Below are positions 19,231-28,421 of a stretch of 64,000 bases of DNA, in pieces. The position numbers were made by a program, and so were the translations under genes. The first letter of the stretch is position 1. The number at the start of each line of letters is the position of its first letter. The notes under the pieces were generated by a model, which did no database searches, was not told the origin of the DNA, and worked only from the letters and a program-made list of their open reading frames with translations. Origin of the DNA: Pseudomonas sp. Os17 (GTDB lineage Bacteria; Pseudomonadota; Gammaproteobacteria; Pseudomonadales; Pseudomonadaceae); the NCBI RefSeq assembly GCF_001547895.1, contig NZ_AP014627.1:6450001-6514000 (forward strand). Direction: 5' to 3'.

Positions 19231-19850
19231 TGGCCCGTCCAGCCCGTCCCAGCAAGAAACCCGTCCATAACCAGCACAATGGCGTGGGCCAGCTGCGCAT
19301 CATCGGCGGCGAATGGCGCAGCCGCAAACTGAGTTTTCCCGATCTGCCGGGCCTGCGCCCGACCCCGGACCGGGTGCGCGAAACCCTGTTCAACTGGCTG
19401 GCGCCCTATGTCGCCGGGGCCAAGGTCATCGACCTGTTCGCCGGCAGCGGCGCGGTGTTCCTCGAAGCCCTGTCCCGTGGCGCCGCCACGGGCCTGGCCC
19501 TGGACAGCAGCAGCGTGGCCATCTCCAGCCTGCGCGAGCACCTGGGCACCCTGCGTTGCACCGTGGGCCAGGCGCAGACCGCCGACGCCCTGCGCTACCT
19601 GGAAACCCAGCCGGCGACGCCGTTCGACCTGGCCTTCCTCGACCCGCCGTTCAACCAGAACCTGCTGCCCGCCGCCTGCGCCCTGCTGGAAGAGCGCGGC
19701 TGGCTGGCGGACGACGCCTGGATCTACACCGAAAGCGAAACCGCGCCATCAACCCTGGGCCTGCCCGGACGCTGGCGCCTGCACCGTGAACAAAAATCCG
19801 GGCAGGTGTACTACTCGCTGTGGCAACGTATGGCAGACAACGCCGCGTAG
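19230..19850 (+). CDS. rsmD: 16S rRNA (guanine966-N2)-methyltransferase
   Basis: 206-residue rRNA methyltransferase acting on G966 of 16S rRNA in the assembled small subunit. It shows RIIGGEWRSRKLSFP, RPTPDRVRETLFNWL (family signature), the SAM motif VIDLFAGSGAVFLEALS, and the catalytic N6/N2-MTase motif AFLDPPFNQNLL. The start ATG shares one base with the stop of the upstream M16 gene, so translation is coupled. rsmD is normally linked to ftsY in gammaproteobacteria; here the M16 pair lies between them. Confidence 0.95.
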   Translation: MARPARPSKKPVHNQHNGVGQLRIIGGEWRSRKLSFPDLPGLRPTPDRVRETLFNWLAPYVAGAKVIDLFAGSGAVFLEALSRGAATGLALDSSSVAISSLREHLGTLRCTVGQAQTADALRYLETQPATPFDLAFLDPPFNQNLLPAACALLEERGWLADDAWIYTESETAPSTLGLPGRWRLHREQKSGQVYYSLWQRMADNAA

Positions 19851-19924
19851 CACCCGCCTACGTTCGGCCGGAACAAGGCGCGCACCCCGCCCGGGCTGCG
19901 CGCCGCTGCATCGAGATCCTCCCC

Positions 19925-20926
19925 GTGCCCGACTCGCCTGATCGTTTCATCCCCGCCTTCGGCCTTGGTAACCCGCACCTGCAGACCCTGTGGGGCCCGC
20001 TGTGGCGCCCGGCCACTCAGCTAGAGCGCCAGCGCGAACGCCTGTGGCTGGATGACGGCGACTTTCTCGATCTGGACTGGCACGGCCCCCATAGCGCCGA
20101 AGCCCCGCTGGTGCTGGTGCTGCATGGTCTGACCGGCTCGTCCAACTCGCCTTATGTGACCGGCCTGCAACAGGCCCTCGCCGCTCGGGGCTGGGCCAGC
20201 GCGGCCCTGAACTGGCGCGGCTGCTCCGGCGAACCCAACCTGCTGCCGCGCAGCTACCACTCCGGCGCCAGCGAAGACCTGGCTGCGGCCATCGCCCACC
20301 TGCGGGCCCAGCGCCCTCAGGCGCCGCTGTATGCGGTGGGCTATTCGCTGGGGGGCAATGTGCTGCTCAAGTACCTGGGGGAAAGCGGCAGCGAAAGCCC
20401 GTTGCAGGGCGCCACGGCAGTATCGGTGCCGTTTCGCCTGGACCAGTGCGCCGACCGCATCGGCCAGGGCTTTTCGAAGATTTACCAGGCGCACTTCATG
20501 CGCGAGATGCTGGCCTACATCAAGGACAAGCAGCGCCAGTTCCAGCACGACGGCCGCCACGACGGCCTGGCCACCCTGGCGCAACTGGGCCCGCTGACCA
20601 AGATGCGCACCTTCTGGGATTTCGACGGCCGGGTCACCGCGCCGCTGCACGGCTTTGCCGATGCCCAGGATTACTACCGCCGCGCCTCCAGCCGCTATTT
20701 TCTCGGCGAAATCCGCACCCCGACCCTGATCATCCAGGCCGCGGACGACCCTTTCGTGTTTCGCCACAGCCTGCCCGAAGCCCGTGAACTGTCCGCCAGC
20801 ACCCGCTTCGAGCTGCAGGCCAAGGGCGGCCACGTGGGTTTTGTCGGTGGCAGCCTGAAACATCCGCGCTACTACCTGGAACAGCGCATTCCGCAATGGC
20901 TGATGGACCTGGACCGCCATGGCTAA
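19925..20926 (+). CDS. Alpha/beta hydrolase, YheT family
   Basis: About 333 residues, alpha/beta-hydrolase-fold protein of the YheT/ABHD1-3 type (putative esterase). HGLTGSSNSPYV holds the oxyanion region, GYSLGGNVLLKYLG the nucleophile Ser, AADDPFVF the acid and KGGHVGF the His. The N-terminal FGLGNPHLQTLWGPLW is diagnostic of the family. There is no ATG at the start of homology; a GTG at 19925 with GAGAT 8 bases upstream is chosen, while an in-frame GTG at 19820 would lie inside rsmD. The substrate is unknown. Its end overlaps the AraC gene by 8 bases. Confidence 0.88.
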   Translation: MPDSPDRFIPAFGLGNPHLQTLWGPLWRPATQLERQRERLWLDDGDFLDLDWHGPHSAEAPLVLVLHGLTGSSNSPYVTGLQQALAARGWASAALNWRGCSGEPNLLPRSYHSGASEDLAAAIAHLRAQRPQAPLYAVGYSLGGNVLLKYLGESGSESPLQGATAVSVPFRLDQCADRIGQGFSKIYQAHFMREMLAYIKDKQRQFQHDGRHDGLATLAQLGPLTKMRTFWDFDGRVTAPLHGFADAQDYYRRASSRYFLGEIRTPTLIIQAADDPFVFRHSLPEARELSASTRFELQAKGGHVGFVGGSLKHPRYYLEQRIPQWLMDLDRHG

Positions 20927-21749
20927 GCCCACCCGGGAGTCGATCCGTTTCTGGCAGACCGAGCCCCTGGCCGGGGTCGAGTTGCTGGCCGCGCGCTATA
21001 TCGAACAGCGCTTCGTGCCTCATGTGCACGAGGGCTATGTGATCGGCATGATCATGGCCGGCGCCCAGCGCTACCGCTATCGCGGGGCCGAGCACCTGGC
21101 GGGCAGCGGCACCCTGGTGCTGATCAACCCGGACGAACTGCACACCGGTGCCAAGGGCGTCGAGGACGGCTGGCTGTACCGGGCCTTCTACCCGGACAAC
21201 CGGCAGATCCTCGGCCTGCTGGGTGAACTGGAGCTGCCCAACGGCAGCCTGCCGACCTTCGGCGCGACCCTGTATCGCGACCCGGACCTGGTGCAGGGGT
21301 TTGCCCGCCTGCACCACCTGCTGGAAAGCCCGGCCACCGCCCTGCAGCAACAGACCCAATGGCGAGAAATGCTGCTCCTGCTGTTGCAGCGACACGCCGG
21401 GGTCAGGGCGCCGGGTGCGCCCGGGCAAGAGCACCGGGCGATTGTCCAGGCCAAGGAATTGCTGCGCTCGCAACTGGCCGCGCCGCCGTCACTGGAAGAG
21501 TTGGCGGCGGCGGTGAACCTGTCGCCATTCCACTTCGCCCGGGTGTTTCGCCGGGCCACCGGGATTCCGCCCCACACCTGGCTGATGCAGCAGCGCATCG
21601 CCAAGGCCCGAGCCCTGTTGCGCGATGGCTGCCTGCCGCTGGAAGTGGCCACGCAATTGGGATTTGCCGACCAGAGTCACCTGAGTCGGCAGTTCAAGCA
21701 GGTCTATGGGGTGGCGCCGGCGGCTTATCGCAGCGCCGTCCTGCAGTAG
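20919..21749 (+). CDS. AraC family transcriptional regulator with cupin sensor
   Basis: 276-residue activator-type regulator. An N-terminal AraC-binding cupin domain (HVHEGYVIGMIMAGAQRY, LVLINPDELHTG) precedes a C-terminal double helix-turn-helix (LEELAAAVNLSPFHFARVFR, then LEVATQLGFADQSHLSRQFK and the closing GVAPAAYR). The ligand is unknown; the closest architecture is that of regulators of small LysE-type exporters, but none is adjacent. It overlaps the upstream hydrolase gene by 8 bases, so both are co-translated. The TAG stop is embedded in a degenerate REP. Confidence 0.9.
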   Translation: MAKPTRESIRFWQTEPLAGVELLAARYIEQRFVPHVHEGYVIGMIMAGAQRYRYRGAEHLAGSGTLVLINPDELHTGAKGVEDGWLYRAFYPDNRQILGLLGELELPNGSLPTFGATLYRDPDLVQGFARLHHLLESPATALQQQTQWREMLLLLLQRHAGVRAPGAPGQEHRAIVQAKELLRSQLAAPPSLEELAAAVNLSPFHFARVFRRATGIPPHTWLMQQRIAKARALLRDGCLPLEVATQLGFADQSHLSRQFKQVYGVAPAAYRSAVLQ

Positions 21750-21882
21750 GACGGTGCGGCTTTCGCGAGCACGTTCACGCCCGCTGCCGCCCACCCGTCC
21801 CTGTCGACGCTTTCGCGAGCAAGCTCGCTCCTACAGGTTCGTGGGGGCCTGCGAATCATAGGCGCTGGCTTGCCAGCGAAGA
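21746..21882. repeat. Degenerate REP cluster
   Basis: Fragments of several REP types: GTAGGA at the araC stop, TTCGCGAGCA at ~21772, a better REP half at 21811-21835 and a palindromic GCTGGCTTGCCAGC near 21864. It lies between convergent araC and sseA and may act as a bidirectional transcription end. Confidence 0.65.
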
Positions 21883-21901
21883 GGCCGACCGGGGCAGCCC
21901 G

Positions 21902-22756
21902 TCAGTCGCCCGTGGCGACAGGCCGCTGGGCATCGGTGATCCACTCGCTCCACGACCCGGCATACAGCCGTGCCAGGGGATAGCCGGCCAAGCACAAGGC
22001 GAACAGGTTGTGGCAGGCGGTGACCCCGGAGCCGCAGTAAGCCACCAAGTGCTCCGGAGAACGCCCGGCGAGTTTTTCGGCAAAACGCTGCTTGAGCTGC
22101 TGCGCCGGCAAAAAGCGCCCGTCGCTGTCCAGGTTGTCCGTGAACGCCGCGCATTGTGCCCCGGGAATGTGCCCGGCCACCGGATCGATCGGCTCCACGT
22201 CACCGCGAAAACGCGGCAAGGCCCGGGCGTCCAGCAAGGTCAGGTCCGGCTGGCCCAGACGCTGCTTCAAGTGCTCGGCATCCAGCAGCAAAGCGTGATC
22301 GGGCTGACCGCTGAAGTGCCCGCTCACACTGTCGGGGGCATCCAGGCTCAGGGGCAGGCCGGCGGCGTGCCAGGCGTTGAGGCCGCCATCGAGAATGAAC
22401 ACGCCATCACGCTTGCCCAGCCAGGCCAGCAACCACCAGGCGCGAGCAGCGTAGGCACCGGGACCGTCGTCATAGAGCACGATCTGGCTGTCGTTATCGA
22501 TGCCCCAGGCCCGCAGCCGCGCCAGCAACTGCGCGGGATCCGGCAACGGATGCCGGCCGGTCACGCCCTTGATCACCGGCGCGCTCAGGTCGCGGTTCAG
22601 ATCGGCGAAATGCGCCCCGGCAATATGCCCGTTGGCGTAGCTGCGCTGGCCGTAATCGGGGTCTTCCAGGGCAAAGCGACAATCCAGAATCACCAGGCCG
22701 GGCTGCTGCTTCTTCTGGTCCAGGGCAAGCGGGCTGATCAACTGCGCAAGGGGCAT
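21902..22756 (-). CDS. sseA: 3-mercaptopyruvate sulfurtransferase
   Basis: 284-residue tandem-rhodanese enzyme that moves sulfur from 3-mercaptopyruvate to acceptors such as cyanide or thiols in the cytoplasm. The N-terminal inactive rhodanese domain contains ILDCRFALEDPDYGQ and HIAGAHFADLNRDLS. The C-terminal catalytic domain has the active-site loop CGSGVTA, typical of mercaptopyruvate sulfurtransferases; thiosulfate rhodaneses have CRKGVTA-like loops. The gene converges on araC and lies 33 bases downstream of laoR on the same strand. The start is the ATG of MPLAQLISP, with GGAGC upstream. Confidence 0.93.
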   Translation of the reverse strand: MPLAQLISPLALDQKKQQPGLVILDCRFALEDPDYGQRSYANGHIAGAHFADLNRDLSAPVIKGVTGRHPLPDPAQLLARLRAWGIDNDSQIVLYDDGPGAYAARAWWLLAWLGKRDGVFILDGGLNAWHAAGLPLSLDAPDSVSGHFSGQPDHALLLDAEHLKQRLGQPDLTLLDARALPRFRGDVEPIDPVAGHIPGAQCAAFTDNLDSDGRFLPAQQLKQRFAEKLAGRSPEHLVAYCGSGVTACHNLFALCLAGYPLARLYAGSWSEWITDAQRPVATGD

Positions 22757-22789
22757 AGCGGGCTCCTGTGAATAAGTCGGAGGTTGATC

Positions 22790-23461
22790 CTACTGCACTT
22801 CTTCCAGGGCTTGGGCCAGGGGCACGTAAAACTCTTCGAACAGCGCATTGACCGCTTCACGGGCCTGCTCGGTGACAAAGCCGGCTTCCAGCACCAGCAC
22901 CTGATAGACGCCGCGCTTGATGGCTTCTTCGCTCAGGTGGGTGGAGTTTTCCCGGGTGGTGCACAGAAAGCGTACCCAGGAGGTGAGGATGATCCAGGCA
23001 TTGAGGGTCAGGGATTCGATCTGCACCTTGTCCATGGCGACGATTCCGGCGTCGACGAAGCGCCCGTAGATGGCCATGCCCTGGATCAGGCAGCGCTGGG
23101 AGAAACGCCGGTAGCGCGCGGCCAGTTCCGGGTCGCTGTCCAGCAGGTGCTCCAGGTCGCGATGCAGAAAACGGTAGCGCCACATGGCCGCCAGCAGCGC
23201 CTGCAGGTAATAGCGCTTGTCCTGCACGGTGACCGCGCGCCCGGGCGGCGGGCGCAGGAAGCTGTCCACCAGGCTTTCGTACTCGGCAAACAGCACGGCG
23301 ATGATCGCCTGCTTGTTGGGGAAGTGGTAGTACAGGTTGCCCGGGGATATCTCCATGTGCGCCGCAATGTGGTTGGTGCTGACGTTGCGTTCGCCTTGCT
23401 GGTTGAAGAGTTCGAGGCTGAACTGGACGATGCGTTCGCGGGTTTTTATGCGTGGGGCCAT
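22790..23461 (-). CDS. laoR: TetR family repressor, LaoR type
   Basis: 223-residue TetR regulator. The N-terminal helix-turn-helix is clear (IVQFSLELFNQQGERNVSTN, then HMEISPGNLYYHFPNKQAII), with a large C-terminal ligand domain. It is divergent from an aldehyde dehydrogenase, a Tat lipoprotein and a GMC oxidoreductase, the arrangement of laoR-laoC-laoB-laoA described in P. aeruginosa (PA0367-PA0364), where LaoR represses long-chain alcohol oxidation genes. A palindrome in the laoC promoter is its probable operator. The symbol rests on synteny and domain order rather than on alignment. Confidence 0.85.
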   Translation of the reverse strand: MAPRIKTRERIVQFSLELFNQQGERNVSTNHIAAHMEISPGNLYYHFPNKQAIIAVLFAEYESLVDSFLRPPPGRAVTVQDKRYYLQALLAAMWRYRFLHRDLEHLLDSDPELAARYRRFSQRCLIQGMAIYGRFVDAGIVAMDKVQIESLTLNAWIILTSWVRFLCTTRENSTHLSEEAIKRGVYQVLVLEAGFVTEQAREAVNALFEEFYVPLAQALEEVQ

Positions 23462-23545
23462 GGGTGTGGGCTTTAATCAGAAGGCTGGGGTGCATCTTAC
23501 GTTCTATCCCCCTGGGGATAAATCGCGACCGGCACCGGATGGTAT

Positions 23546-23574
23546 TTGACAATTTAGAGCATAAGCTCTAAAAA
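23546..23574 (+). promoter_or_regulatory. laoC promoter with embedded LaoR operator
   Basis: A perfect TTGACA at 23546-23551 and TAAAAA at 23569-23574 are 17 bases apart. Between them lies an inverted repeat TTTAGAGC-ATAA-GCTCTAAA (23553-23572), perfectly placed for a repressor to block RNA polymerase. The operator role is inferred. Confidence 0.75.
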
Positions 23575-23605
23575 ACTAGCCACCCCCTGAAACCGGAGCC
23601 CGTCC

Positions 23606-25036
23606 ATGTCTGCCGAAATCGCCTACCTGCAGGATTCCCTTCAGCAACAGGACGCGCTGCAAACACTGTTCGAAGCCCAGCGCCGGGCCTTTGCCGCCAA
23701 CCCCATGCCACCCGCCGCGCAGCGCCAGCAATGGCTCAAGTCGCTGCACGACCTGCTCAACAACGAGCGCCAGGCACTGATCGACGCCATCAGCCAGGAC
23801 TTCAGCAACCGCAGCGCCGATGAAACCCTGCTGGCCGAGCTGATGCCCAGCCTGCACGGCATCCACTACGCCCGCAAACACCTGAAGAAATGGATGAAGC
23901 CGTCCCGCCGCGCCGTGGGACTGGCCTTCCAGCCGGCCTCGGCCAAGGTGGTCTACCAGCCCCTGGGGGTGGTCGGGGTCATCGTGCCGTGGAACTACCC
24001 GCTGTACCTGTGCATGGGCCCGCTGGTCGGGGCGCTGGCCGCCGGCAACCGGGTGATGCTCAAGCTCAGCGAGTCCACCCCGGCCACCGGCCAGTTGCTC
24101 AAGCAACTGCTGGCGCGGGTGTTCCCCGAGGACCTGGTGTGCGTGGTGCTGGGCGAGGCCGAAGTGGGCATGGCGTTTTCCAAGCTGCGTTTCGACCACC
24201 TGCTGTTCACCGGCGCCACCAGCATCGGCAAACATGTGATGCGCGCCGCCGCGGAAAACCTGACACCGGTGACCCTGGAACTGGGCGGCAAATCCCCGGC
24301 CATCGTCTCCAGCAGCGTGCCGCTCAAGGACGCCGCCGAACGCATCGCCTTCGGCAAGACCCTGAACGCCGGGCAGACCTGCGTCGCCCCGGACTACGTG
24401 CTGGTGCCGGAAGAACGGGTCGGAGCCTTTGTCGAAGCCTATCGCCAGGCGGTCCGCGGCTTCTTTCCGACCCTGGCGGACAACCCCGACTACACCGCGA
24501 TCATCAACCAGCGCCAGTTGAACCGGCTCAATGGCTACCTGAGCGACGCCACCAGCAAGGGCGCGCTGCTGGTGCCGCTGTTCGAGCAGAGCCAGGAGCG
24601 CCGCCTGGGCCACAGCCTGCTGCTCAACGTCACGGACGACATGAGCGTGATGCAGGACGAGATTTTCGGCCCGATCCTGCCCATCGTGCCTTACCGGACC
24701 CTGGATCAGGCCTTTGCCTACATCACCCAGCGCCCGCGTCCCCTGGCCCTGTACTACTTCGGTTACGACAAGGCCGAACAGCAGCGGGTGCTCAACGAAA
24801 CCCACTCCGGCGGCGTGTGCCTCAACGACACCCTGCTGCATGTGGCCCAGGACGACCTGCCGTTCGGTGGCATCGGCCCGTCCGGCATGGGCCACTACCA
24901 CGGCCACGAAGGCTTCCTGACCTTCAGCAAGGCCAAGGGGGTGTTCATCAAGCAGCGCTTCAACGCCGCGCGCCTGATCTACCCGCCCTATGGCAAATCG
25001 ATCCAGAAGCTCATCCAGAAGCTGTTCATTCGTTAA
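23606..25036 (+). CDS. laoC: Fatty/coniferyl aldehyde dehydrogenase, LaoC type
   Basis: 476-residue class 3 aldehyde dehydrogenase oxidising aldehydes to acids with NAD(P)+. The cofactor and active-site motifs are VGVIVPWNYPLYL, LELGGKSPAIV with the general base Glu225, NAGQTCVAPDYVL with the nucleophile Cys259, and EIFGPILPI. Databases usually call it coniferyl aldehyde dehydrogenase. The context (LaoR, LaoB, LaoA) points instead to oxidation of long-chain aldehydes made by the LaoA alcohol dehydrogenase. The hydrophobic-basic tail (SIQKLIQKLFIR) is like that of membrane-associated fatty aldehyde dehydrogenases. There is a good GGAGCC Shine-Dalgarno. Confidence 0.92.
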   Translation: MSAEIAYLQDSLQQQDALQTLFEAQRRAFAANPMPPAAQRQQWLKSLHDLLNNERQALIDAISQDFSNRSADETLLAELMPSLHGIHYARKHLKKWMKPSRRAVGLAFQPASAKVVYQPLGVVGVIVPWNYPLYLCMGPLVGALAAGNRVMLKLSESTPATGQLLKQLLARVFPEDLVCVVLGEAEVGMAFSKLRFDHLLFTGATSIGKHVMRAAAENLTPVTLELGGKSPAIVSSSVPLKDAAERIAFGKTLNAGQTCVAPDYVLVPEERVGAFVEAYRQAVRGFFPTLADNPDYTAIINQRQLNRLNGYLSDATSKGALLVPLFEQSQERRLGHSLLLNVTDDMSVMQDEIFGPILPIVPYRTLDQAFAYITQRPRPLALYYFGYDKAEQQRVLNETHSGGVCLNDTLLHVAQDDLPFGGIGPSGMGHYHGHEGFLTFSKAKGVFIKQRFNAARLIYPPYGKSIQKLIQKLFIR

Positions 25037-25063
25037 CCAGTACAACGCCGGGTAATAACAACA

Positions 25064-25609
25064 ATGACCCCTAGTCTGTCTGCAACACCCGCGCTGTCAC
25101 GGCGCGGCCTGCTGAAAATCGGCCTTTGCGCCAGCGCCTTCCTGGCCACCGCCGGGCTCGGCGCCAGCCTCAGCGGTTGCTCCGCCAGTACCCCCGCCAG
25201 CGGTTTCAGCATGCTGCGCAGCCATGACCTGCCATTCCTGCGGGCGCTGATTCCGGTGATGCTAGAAGGCGCGGTGGCGGCGGACAAGATGCCCGCCGCC
25301 GTCGAGGGCACCCTGGCCAGCCTGGACAATGCCCTGAACCACCTCTCGCCGGAGATGTTCAAGCTCACCCAGCAACTGTTCGATGTGCTGGGCATGGCGG
25401 TGACCCGCGGCCCGCTGACGGGGATCTGGGGCAGTTGGGAGAACGCCAGCGCGGACGACATCCGGCACTTCCTCAGCCGCTGGGAAAACAGCGTCCTGGC
25501 CCTGCTGCGCATGGGCCATGCCTCGTTGCTGCAACTGGTGATGATGGCCTGGTACACCCGCCCCGAGTCCTGGGCCCATTGCGGTTACCCCGGGCCACCG
25601 AAGGTCTGA
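25064..25609 (+). CDS. laoB: Tat-exported lipoprotein, LaoB type
   Basis: 181-residue protein with a twin-arginine signal (SRRGLLKIG, Arg13-Arg14) and a lipobox LSGC with Cys39, so it is probably exported folded and lipidated. The mature part is helical, with LRALIPVMLEGAVAADKMP resembling the small (subunit 3-like) partners of GMC-type dehydrogenases. It lies 27 bases after laoC and 172 bases before laoA. In P. aeruginosa the matching gene is reported to be part of the long-chain alcohol oxidation system, but its role is undefined. A function as chaperone or membrane anchor of LaoA is my inference. Confidence 0.82.
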   Translation: MTPSLSATPALSRRGLLKIGLCASAFLATAGLGASLSGCSASTPASGFSMLRSHDLPFLRALIPVMLEGAVAADKMPAAVEGTLASLDNALNHLSPEMFKLTQQLFDVLGMAVTRGPLTGIWGSWENASADDIRHFLSRWENSVLALLRMGHASLLQLVMMAWYTRPESWAHCGYPGPPKV

Positions 25610-25688
25610 TCGGGTGGTGTAGACGCTGCCACTGGCTGCGCGAGCGCTGGGTTCGCGGGGCGATGGGGCAGCGGCTGGGGATCGTCAA

Positions 25689-25710
25689 GCAAGGCCCTGC
25701 GGGCCTTTTC
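25689..25710 (+). terminator. Terminator-like hairpin between laoB and laoA
   Basis: AAGGCCC-TGC-GGGCCTT followed by TTC forms a short GC stem with a partial T tract. It is followed by a half REP (to ~25741). It could reduce read-through from laoC-laoB into laoA. Confidence 0.45.
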
Positions 25711-25781
25711 GCAGCTTCGCAGGCTCAGCAGCGGCTACAGTGGATTCGCGCCGAGCCTTCAATAATAAGAGAGCATCCGAT

Positions 25782-27377
25782 ATGCCTGTACCTGATCTGT
25801 TCCGCGAAGGCCTGAACCGTGGCTGGAAAACCTACAACGGCGCGCAGCTGGAGCAGGACCTGACCCTGGAAGCCGATGTCGCCATCATCGGCAGCGGCGC
25901 CGGTGGCGGCACCACCGCCGAAATCCTCAGCGCCGCCGGCTTCAAGGTGCTGCTGATCGAGGAAGGCCCGCTCAAGACCAGCGACGACTTCAAGATGCTC
26001 GAGGACCAGGCCTACACCAGCCTTTATCAGGAAGGCATCGGGCGCATGAGCAAGGACGGCGCCATCACCATCCTCCAGGGCCGGGCCGTGGGCGGCACCA
26101 CCCTGATCAACTGGACATCGAGCTTTCGCACCCCGGACCCGACCCTGGAACACTGGGCCCGGGAGCACGGGGTGGTGGGCCACAGCTCGGCCGAGATGGC
26201 GCCCTGGTTCGAAAAGATGGAACAGCGCCTGGGTGTCGCGCCCTGGGTCATGCCGCCCAACGCCAACAACGACGTGATCCGCAAGGGCTGCGAAGCCCTG
26301 GGCTACAGCTGGCACGTGATTCCGCGCAACGTGCGTGGCTGCTGGAACCTGGGCTATTGCGGCCTGGGCTGCCCGACCAACGCCAAGCAGTCGATGCTGG
26401 TGACCACCATTCCGGCGACCCTGGAGAAAGGCGGCGAACTGCTGTACCTGGCCCGGGCCGAGCGCCTGTTGATCAAGGATGACAAGGTCAGCGGCCTGCA
26501 ATGCCAGGCCATGGACGCCCGCTGCGTCGCCCCCACCGGGCGCACCATCACGGTCAAGGCCAGGCACTACGTGCTGGCCGGCGGCGGCATCAACAGCCCG
26601 GCCCTGCTGTTGCGCTCCGATGCCCCGGACCCGCATTCGCGGCTGGGCAAGCGCACCTTCCTGCACCTGGTGAACTTCTCCGCCGGGCAGTTCGACGAGG
26701 TGATCAACCCGTTCTACGGCGCGCCGCAATCGATCTATTCCGACCATTTCCAGTGGCAGGACGGCACCACCGGCAAGATGTCCTACAAACTTGAAGTGCC
26801 GCCCCTGCAACCGGCCCTGGCCAGCACCCTGCTGGGCGGTTTCGGGCCGCAGAGCGGGCTGTCCATGGAGCAACTGCCCCACACCCACGCCATGCTGGCC
26901 CTGCTGCGGGACGGCTTCCACCCCGACAGCACCGGCGGCAACGTCGAGCTGCGCGGCGATGGCACCCCGGTGCTCGACTATCAGGTTTCACCCTACGCCT
27001 GGGATGGCCTGCGCCGGGCCTTCCACAGCATGGCGGAGATCCAGTTCGCCGGTGGCGCCAAGGCGGTCAAGCCGCTGCACAGCGATGCCCGCTTCGCCAA
27101 GACCCTGGGCGAAGTGCGTGCGCAGATCGACGGCCTGGACCTGGCCCTGTACCGCACCCGCCTGGGCAGCGCCCACGTGATGGGCGGCTGCGCCATGGGC
27201 GAAGACCCGAAAATCGCCGTGGCCGACAGCCTCGGGCGCCACCATCAACTGCACAACCTGTCGATCCACGACGGCTCGCTGTTCCCCACCAGCATCGGCG
27301 CCAACCCGCAGCTGTCGGTGTACGGCCTGACGGCGCAACTGGCCACGGCCCTGGCCCAGCGCTTGAAAACGGCGTGA
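25782..27377 (+). CDS. laoA: GMC family FAD alcohol dehydrogenase, LaoA type
   Basis: 531-residue GMC oxidoreductase. The FAD-binding loop IIGSGAGGGTTAEIL is near residues 35-49, GRAVGGTTLINWTSSFRTP is the first GMC signature region, and the C-terminal domain has the catalytic HVMGGCAMG and HDGSLFPTSIGANP. It contains a cysteine-rich insert (RGCWNLGYCGLGCP), as in long-chain alcohol dehydrogenases of this family. It is predicted to oxidise long-chain primary alcohols to aldehydes, which LaoC then converts to fatty acids. It has no signal peptide of its own. The ATG of MPVPDLFREG follows AAGAGAG. Confidence 0.9.
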   Translation: MPVPDLFREGLNRGWKTYNGAQLEQDLTLEADVAIIGSGAGGGTTAEILSAAGFKVLLIEEGPLKTSDDFKMLEDQAYTSLYQEGIGRMSKDGAITILQGRAVGGTTLINWTSSFRTPDPTLEHWAREHGVVGHSSAEMAPWFEKMEQRLGVAPWVMPPNANNDVIRKGCEALGYSWHVIPRNVRGCWNLGYCGLGCPTNAKQSMLVTTIPATLEKGGELLYLARAERLLIKDDKVSGLQCQAMDARCVAPTGRTITVKARHYVLAGGGINSPALLLRSDAPDPHSRLGKRTFLHLVNFSAGQFDEVINPFYGAPQSIYSDHFQWQDGTTGKMSYKLEVPPLQPALASTLLGGFGPQSGLSMEQLPHTHAMLALLRDGFHPDSTGGNVELRGDGTPVLDYQVSPYAWDGLRRAFHSMAEIQFAGGAKAVKPLHSDARFAKTLGEVRAQIDGLDLALYRTRLGSAHVMGGCAMGEDPKIAVADSLGRHHQLHNLSIHDGSLFPTSIGANPQLSVYGLTAQLATALAQRLKTA

Positions 27378-27420
27378 AACAGCCGGGAAATTTCGGCGTC
27401 CATCGGGCTTTCTTCTCTAA

Positions 27421-28358
<938 letters not shown>

Positions 28359-28421
28359 GTGATGGAAACTCGTTTCGGCTCCCACAACCCCTTGTAGGAG
28401 CCGGCAGGCCGGCCAGGCGCC

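Noticed and set aside
23576..25045. 489-codon open frame opposite laoC, and similar long frames opposite ilvD, ptsP and rlmI
   Set aside because: They mirror strongly coding genes in high-GC DNA, read as Gln/His/Arg/Gly-rich sequence with no domain, and lack ribosome-binding sites.
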